DNA of 64,000 nt. Origin: a virus. The notes under the pieces are model-generated. The model worked only from the letters and a program-made list of their open reading frames with translations. It was not told where the DNA came from and did not search any database. Position 1 is the first letter of the stretch. The number at the start of each line of letters is the position of its first letter. This document shows positions 59,537-64,000 of the stretch, in pieces. Both the position numbers and the translations under genes were made by a program. The stretch is from IMG/VR virus record IMGVR_UViG_3300010938_000036, positions 1 to 64,000 of that record; one strand, given 5' to 3'.

Positions 59537-60319
59537 GTGGATGTAAGAAAAATTAAAATTATTTTAAAGAAGGCTTTTCTTCAAGTTAAATTATTAGAAT
59601 TGTCAAAATTTAAAATTGATTCTCAGGAAAAGGGAGAATTGGGTGAATTTTTGTCTTTAATGTTATCTTTTTATGAGGCATTTGAAAAAATTAAAAAAAA
59701 TAATGAGTGGATGGACAGGATTAAACAGAATAAGAAGGAGGAATATTTTAATCAACTTTTTGATTTTATTTCAAAATTAAGGGCAATAGCAGGATATTTG
59801 AATAAATTTTATCCAGATGTTTTAAAAATGAAAACTTATGCTATTAATAAATTTGAGGCATATTATACAGAGTTGGACAAAATATGGCGGGAGAATAAAA
59901 AAATTTTGGAGGAAGTTGATAAATTAGATTGGTTATGGAATGAGGTAGAAAGGCGATTGGGTAAAAGAATGGATTGGAATGGATTGATAAGATTTATAGA
60001 TGATTTTTTGAAAGTACCCTGGGAAAGCAGGAAAGAAGTTAGTTTTTTAGATTTATTTTATAATCTTTCAAATGAGCAAAGAAACAAATTAATTGCTATT
60101 TTTAATACTTTTATAAGAGACAATAAAGAATTATGGGAAAAGTTAAAGACTGAATGGCGTATTCCGACGGAAGCAAAGGAATTGTTACAAAATTTAAGGG
60201 ATCTTTTTTCTTCTTTTTGGCCTAAATTGAAAAAGGATGAAATAGAAAATTTCTTATTGCAATTACGGGGCGATGTTTTAGAAGAGGTTATGGAGGATTT
60301 AGGCTTATTAAAGGAATGA
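59537..60319 (+). CDS. Hypothetical helical protein
   Basis: Translation begins at GTG 59537, immediately after the preceding stop. The 260-residue product is highly helical and rich in Lys, Glu, Trp and Leu. Its N-terminus resembles that of the upstream small protein (KKAFL motif). It overlaps the next gene by 4 bases. It may be an internal virion protein, by position only. Confidence 0.5.
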   Translation: MDVRKIKIILKKAFLQVKLLELSKFKIDSQEKGELGEFLSLMLSFYEAFEKIKKNNEWMDRIKQNKKEEYFNQLFDFISKLRAIAGYLNKFYPDVLKMKTYAINKFEAYYTELDKIWRENKKILEEVDKLDWLWNEVERRLGKRMDWNGLIRFIDDFLKVPWESRKEVSFLDLFYNLSNEQRNKLIAIFNTFIRDNKELWEKLKTEWRIPTEAKELLQNLRDLFSSFWPKLKKDEIENFLLQLRGDVLEEVMEDLGLLKE

Positions 60320-60639
60320 ATTATATAATTGCGAGAAAGGGGCAAAAATTTTTAGCAGATACTCGTAGAGGTTGGGAGATTATTCTTGATTCTAAAAAAA
60401 TAAGGATGACGGAAGGGTGGACGGGGCTTAATAAGGAACCAACAGGGCGAAGGGTAATTTTGAGTGGGAATAAAGATTTATTAGAGGAAGTAGGTAGAAT
60501 TTTATCAAGATGTTTAGTAAAGGATAAGGATTGGAATAATGTTTTTATTTATTGGTTTGGACTAAGAGGTTTAAAAGATTTTTTGTTGCTTTTTTTGTTG
60601 AAATGTGTTAAAAAGGAACTTAGAATAAGACGGGTTTAA
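60316..60639 (+). CDS. Hypothetical basic protein
   Basis: This is a 107-residue protein with a beta-like N-terminal half and a hydrophobic C-terminal segment (WFGLRGLKDFLLLFLLKCVKK) that could associate with a membrane or be a buried helix. It overlaps its upstream neighbour by 4 bases. No family recognised. Confidence 0.45.
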   Translation: MNYIIARKGQKFLADTRRGWEIILDSKKIRMTEGWTGLNKEPTGRRVILSGNKDLLEEVGRILSRCLVKDKDWNNVFIYWFGLRGLKDFLLLFLLKCVKKELRIRRV

Positions 60640-60652
60640 AATGAGGTGTTAA

Positions 60653-61003
60653 ATGTATAGTGTTAAACAGAAAGAATTAAATCCTAACGAAGAATTTTAT
60701 TTTGTATTTGATATTATTTATCCATTGAGAATTTTCCGTGTTTGGGTAAGACCAGGGGATGAAGTGGGAACTTTGATGAATTATGAAGTAGAATTTTTCT
60801 TTGATAAAGAGAGTCAGTTATTGCGTTCTCGGAATCAATCACAGATTGATTCGTTTAGTTTTGATTTGTTCCCAGCGAATAGTTCAAAATATAGTGATAG
60901 AAATTTTCCGATTGATATAAGTGTCAGGATTAAAAATTTAAGTACGCAAAGAAAGAATTTTTATGTGGCTTTTGTAGGAAAGGGTTTAGAAGAAATGGGA
61001 TGA
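60653..61003 (+). CDS. Beta-sandwich virion protein candidate
   Basis: The 116-residue product is predicted all-beta, with alternating hydrophobic strands (FYFVFDIIYPLRIFRVWV, NYEVEFFFD, DISVRIKNLS, FYVAFVGKG). Small jelly-roll or Ig-like proteins of this size often decorate heads or cap fibres. No enzymatic motif is present. Confidence 0.5.
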   Translation: MYSVKQKELNPNEEFYFVFDIIYPLRIFRVWVRPGDEVGTLMNYEVEFFFDKESQLLRSRNQSQIDSFSFDLFPANSSKYSDRNFPIDISVRIKNLSTQRKNFYVAFVGKGLEEMG

Positions 61004-61012
61004 GGTGAATTT

Positions 61013-61201
61013 ATGAAGACTGAAATTGTTGCATTAATTAATGCTTTAGAGGATGAATATCAAGGGATAGAATTTTATAAAGAATTAGCAAAAATGTTTG
61101 ATAATCCAGAAATACGGAATGCTTTAAATCAAATTGCTAAAGAAGAACAGGGACATTATGAATATATTAAAAAATTGTTATTTTATTATAAACCTTGTTG
61201 A
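61013..61201 (+). CDS. Half-ferritin/rubrerythrin-like two-helix protein
   Basis: The 62-residue product has the pattern of one half of a ferritin-like bundle: a first helix EDEYQGIEFYKELAK (E13-E24 region) and a second helix with IAKEEQGHYEYIKKLL, whose E45-x2-H48 matches the ExxH iron ligand motif. Two chains would have to pair to form a four-helix di-iron site. It could bind or oxidise iron in the virion or infected cell. GAGGTG precedes the ATG. Such a gene in a virion block is uncommon. Confidence 0.6.
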   Translation: MKTEIVALINALEDEYQGIEFYKELAKMFDNPEIRNALNQIAKEEQGHYEYIKKLLFYYKPC

Positions 61202-61212
61202 GGTTATGAATT

Positions 61213-61710
61213 ATGGCTACGTCTGAACAAACAAAGCAGGCATTAATTAATAGTTTGAAGGAGTCACCTTATCCGAAGGTTGTTAATTTTGCAAATAATA
61301 TAGGGGAGAAATGCTGGGATGATTTAGCGGTTGAGTTTTATCAACAGCAAAATTTCAGTATAGAGGAGAAGCAGGATATTTTTAATCGGCTTTTGCAATC
61401 TCCCGATCCAGTGGTTAAGAAGATTTTAGTAATTTTTGTTGAGCGGGAGGATGAATATGTAATAAATCAGATTTTGCAAAATGCGGATAATAATACTAAA
61501 AAATTTGTGGCAAGATATTCGTCAAGTGATAATGTAAGGATGAGTTTATTATCACAGAATCCAGATAAGGCGTTGTTAAAGGAAATCATTGCTGGTATGA
61601 TTGATAAAAAATTGGTTGAACAATATAAGGATAGTTCTGATGCAGAATTGAAGCAGGCATATTATACAAGAATTGATAAATCAGGATTAATAAGAAGAAT
61701 ATGGAAATAA
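61213..61710 (+). CDS. HEAT-like helical repeat protein
   Basis: The 165-residue product consists of paired helices with a repeated pattern (SPYPKVVNFANNIGEKCW, SPDPVVKKILVIFVERE, SSSDNVRMSLLSQNP), like short HEAT or armadillo repeats that bind other proteins. No catalytic residue is evident. Context suggests a virion assembly factor. Confidence 0.5.
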   Translation: MATSEQTKQALINSLKESPYPKVVNFANNIGEKCWDDLAVEFYQQQNFSIEEKQDIFNRLLQSPDPVVKKILVIFVEREDEYVINQILQNADNNTKKFVARYSSSDNVRMSLLSQNPDKALLKEIIAGMIDKKLVEQYKDSSDAELKQAYYTRIDKSGLIRRIWK

Positions 61711-61728
61711 ATTTTGGAAAGGTAAATT

Positions 61729-63036
61729 ATGAATATACTTGGTAGTTTTTACAATCAATTATTGCATAAGTTTTATACGGGATTAAAAATATATGTAGAT
61801 TATCAGGGTGGTTTATCTACAAATGATGGATTAAGTCCTCAAGCGCCAGTTGATACAATAGCCACTGCTTTGAATAGAGCAAGTGGTTTTTATTCTCTTG
61901 CGAAAATGATTATTGTTATGAGGGGTAATCCAACTAAAAAGGGTGATATAATAGATGAACCGATTTCTATAAATATTCCGAACACAGTAATTGATTTTAA
62001 TTTTATACCTATAAGATTAACTGTTGATGGAATTGCAATATCTTTGCAGGAAGTTTTTACAGGTGTTGTCAATGCGAATATTGATTTGTTTGACCAACCA
62101 ACTTATGGTGAAGGTATTGTAATGAATGGCGGATTGTTTAATTTTGTAGTAAATAGTTTGATTCAAAATTGTAAAGGTAGTGGAATCAGTGGTTATGGTA
62201 GTGGGAAAGGCGATTTAATAATGGGCAATATTTTAATAAATAATGATGTTGGCTTGTGGATAAAGGAAAGAGGTGGAATTATTGTTCAGGGTAATTTGTT
62301 TGCCTTAAATTCAACTGCAATTAAAAGTGATGGTGGTAATGGGCAGGCATTTGTTACAAGAAATATATTTCAGAGCAATATTGTAGATGTAGAAGAACAG
62401 CAATTTTATCAAGAATCACTGGATGGTGTAGGTAGTTTGAATAAATTGACTTCTCCATCCGCATCTTGGGCACCAGGACAATATACTGGATTTTTGTTGA
62501 TTGACAGTGCAGGTAATGGGTATAAGATAACTGGTAATACTGCTACTGAATTGAATGTTGTAGGAGTTAATTTTGATGGTAGCGCAAAGGATGTAACTCC
62601 TGCGGATGGTCATTTCTGGATTGTTCATTCTGAAAATGATGTGTTCTTTTATGAGAATTACTGGGATAAATTAAAGAACGCATCATTACAGATTTATGGT
62701 GATTCAAATGAAGATGGTATACTTGACAGATTAATTTCAATGCCTGAATTTGGTATTGGAATAGGGAAGAGTACAGTTATTGATAAGAAGCCATTGACAA
62801 TGGAAGGTATTTTTTCAGATGCTAATATTTTAGATACAAGTAATTTAATTTTAAATCAACTTTATTTCTTGAATAGCAGGGAATTTCAGAAAGCCTTAAC
62901 GGATATGCCAAATCGTAATATAAGGGCTGGTATGTTAGATTTTATAAGGTGGAAAATTTGGAATCAAAATTATAAACAAGAATTAGATTATGATAGTTCT
63001 TTGGATGTAATTAAAACTAAGATTATTAAAGAATAA
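61729..63036 (+). CDS. Right-handed beta-helix protein, possible tailspike or head fibre
   Basis: The 435-residue product has a start DYQGGLSTNDGLSPQAPVDTI followed by about five beta-helix turns (about 60-220: GEGIVMNGGLFNFVVNS, SGISGYGSGKGDLIMGN, DVGLWIKERGGIIVQGN, TAIKSDGGNGQAFVTRN). An acidic DSNEDGILDRL near 322-333 could bind calcium. Beta-helix proteins in phages often bind or cleave surface polysaccharide, but no catalytic set can be named. It lies far from the tail genes, close to the head genes. Confidence 0.6.
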   Translation: MNILGSFYNQLLHKFYTGLKIYVDYQGGLSTNDGLSPQAPVDTIATALNRASGFYSLAKMIIVMRGNPTKKGDIIDEPISINIPNTVIDFNFIPIRLTVDGIAISLQEVFTGVVNANIDLFDQPTYGEGIVMNGGLFNFVVNSLIQNCKGSGISGYGSGKGDLIMGNILINNDVGLWIKERGGIIVQGNLFALNSTAIKSDGGNGQAFVTRNIFQSNIVDVEEQQFYQESLDGVGSLNKLTSPSASWAPGQYTGFLLIDSAGNGYKITGNTATELNVVGVNFDGSAKDVTPADGHFWIVHSENDVFFYENYWDKLKNASLQIYGDSNEDGILDRLISMPEFGIGIGKSTVIDKKPLTMEGIFSDANILDTSNLILNQLYFLNSREFQKALTDMPNRNIRAGMLDFIRWKIWNQNYKQELDYDSSLDVIKTKIIKE

Positions 63037-63045
63037 GGGGTATCT

Positions 63046-63759
63046 ATGATATTACAAAATATAAAAAATGTATTAAGAAATATCGGAGAATTTTTGATAG
63101 TGTCGCAGGTAGAATTGGAAGGAGTGTTGGATGCCTGGATGCATGGGAAACCTCGTAAGGGTAAATTATATTGGACAGATGGAGAGTTTGTTTATTATCA
63201 TGATTCTAAAGTTTTAAAAAGAACACCAAGGGGTTTTGCGCTTTCAAATCAAGGATGGGTTACTTCTACTACGATATCTGTTTTTATGACTATTTTACAA
63301 GTATTGGCAGGTTATAATTATTATGTTTTTAAAAGAGGCAGTAAAATGTTCATAGAGGATAAAGCATCGGGTAAGATTTTTGAGATTCCTACTGGTAGAG
63401 ATAAATGGATAGAATTTACAGAAAATGGTGCATTAATTGAGGAAGGTTTAAAGGAATATACTTATGAAGAGACCGAAAGGGAAACAAGAGAATTTACTAA
63501 AAAGATAAATCAAATTTTGAATAAGATATTAACACAATTGACATTAACGGGTGATTTTTATGAATTGAGTGATTTAGAAATTCCAGAATTAGGAATGACC
63601 TTCGGTGAACTCTTTGAAGATTATATAAGGCCAAGAAGGAAAATTTATGATTTTTATACTGATAGGATGAATGATTTTATTAAAACTTATTCAGATATGT
63701 TTAAAGATGATTTGCGTTATGCTATTCGTAAATTTTTTGAGACAGGACGATTAAGATAG
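63046..63759 (+). CDS. Hypothetical virion-region protein
   Basis: The 237-residue product has a helical N-terminus (IKNVLRNIGEFLIVSQ), a beta-rich middle (GKLYWTDGEFVYYHD) and a helical C-terminal half with a charged end. No motif recognised. It is the last complete gene in the window. Confidence 0.5.
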   Translation: MILQNIKNVLRNIGEFLIVSQVELEGVLDAWMHGKPRKGKLYWTDGEFVYYHDSKVLKRTPRGFALSNQGWVTSTTISVFMTILQVLAGYNYYVFKRGSKMFIEDKASGKIFEIPTGRDKWIEFTENGALIEEGLKEYTYEETERETREFTKKINQILNKILTQLTLTGDFYELSDLEIPELGMTFGELFEDYIRPRRKIYDFYTDRMNDFIKTYSDMFKDDLRYAIRKFFETGRLR

Positions 63760-63775
63760 GGATTTAAGGGATGCA

Positions 63776-64000
63776 ATGGCTACTAATGCTCTTGCGATTG
63801 CAACAAATGGTTATGCAGGATCTATAAATGGGTATTTATCTGATTTATCTTTATCTACAGATGGATATTATGGTATTATAACGCAATTTCCGTTTGGTCT
63901 TTTAGTTCATAATATTCAATTATATGAGATTAATACACAAAATCCAATTGTTGGTGCTATTGTAGAACTTTTTGATTCTACTAATCATATAAGACTTCGT
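63776..64000 (+). CDS. Hypothetical protein, 5' part (partial at window edge)
   Basis: From ATG 63776, 75 codons remain open to the window end. The visible part is rich in Ala, Thr, Tyr and Gly with beta-like segments (SLSTDGYYGIITQFPFGLLVHNIQLYEI, then VGAIVELFD). It resembles the start of a structural or fibre-type protein, but too little is present to name it. TAAGGG lies upstream at a workable distance. Confidence 0.5.
   Translation, partial: MATNALAIATNGYAGSINGYLSDLSLSTDGYYGIITQFPFGLLVHNIQLYEINTQNPIVGAIVELFDSTNHIRLR

Noticed and set aside
1-64000. tRNA genes, CRISPR arrays, integrase and attachment sites
   Set aside because: I saw no cloverleaf sequences, no spaced short repeats and no recombinase gene. 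A dedicated tRNA scan would be decisive.

Overview
The window is most of the genome of a large tailed bacteriophage with a contractile tail (myovirus morphology), or a prophage closely resembling one. The DNA is strongly AT-rich. Every supported gene lies on the + strand, and genes are packed with short overlaps or gaps of a few bases. Most carry AAGGAGG-type ribosome binding sites, and several start with GTG or TTG. I see no tRNA, rRNA, CRISPR array, integrase or insertion sequence. The host cannot be named from the sequence. It should be a bacterium with standard Shine-Dalgarno use and a sigma-70-type polymerase, because several near-consensus TTGACA-N17-TATAAT promoters are present. Both window edges cut through genes.

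Layout. 1-3.6 kb: three orphan DNA methyltransferases, one of them a fused modification-specificity protein sitting between an imperfect 160-bp direct repeat, followed by a small TSCPD-domain protein. 3.6-5.6 kb: two related nucleotidyltransferase-fold proteins, a helical protein between them and a tiny Cys-containing protein. 5.6-15.2 kb: head module (maturation protease, Glu-rich scaffold-like protein with an internal start, decoration candidate, major capsid protein, then neck and connector candidates). 15.2-31.7 kb: tail module (sheath, tube, assembly chaperone pair, tape measure, hub and spike, baseplate J-like wedge, fibre).

31.7-49.1 kb: replication, recombination and transcription module. 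It holds the SbcD/SbcC (T4 gp47/gp46-like) pair, a FEN-like plus UDG-like fusion, an SNF2-type helicase, a helicase loader, a DnaB-like helicase, a primase, a small HTH protein, a sigma region 2-like protein, a beta-clamp candidate, a compact family A polymerase, a DnaX-like clamp loader, an ssDNA-binding candidate, a RecA-like ATPase and a sigma region 4-like protein. 49.1-64 kb: the other half of the head module, with the large terminase, a SWIM-type zinc protein, a DUF192-like protein, the portal, small virion candidates, a half-ferritin, a beta-helix protein and unknowns.

The genes together give a nearly self-sufficient replisome with recombination functions, plus a complete virion assembly set. 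The methyltransferases probably modify phage DNA against host restriction. The most unusual features are four. (1) A 203-bp element is present twice, before the sheath gene and after the portal gene; it has a conserved hairpin fold and a TTG-started 58-codon frame. (2) Four strong promoters sit only 7-9 bases from ATG codons and predict leaderless mRNAs, two of them heading transcription-factor-like genes. (3) Sigma region 2-like and region 4-like domains are encoded in separate genes. (4) A FEN-like domain appears fused to a degenerate iron-sulfur UDG-like domain. No stretch over 300 bases lacks a gene. The longest gaps are the two copies of the duplicated element (about 245 and 207 bases) and the remnant-bearing gaps at 3155-3269 and 57150-57265.
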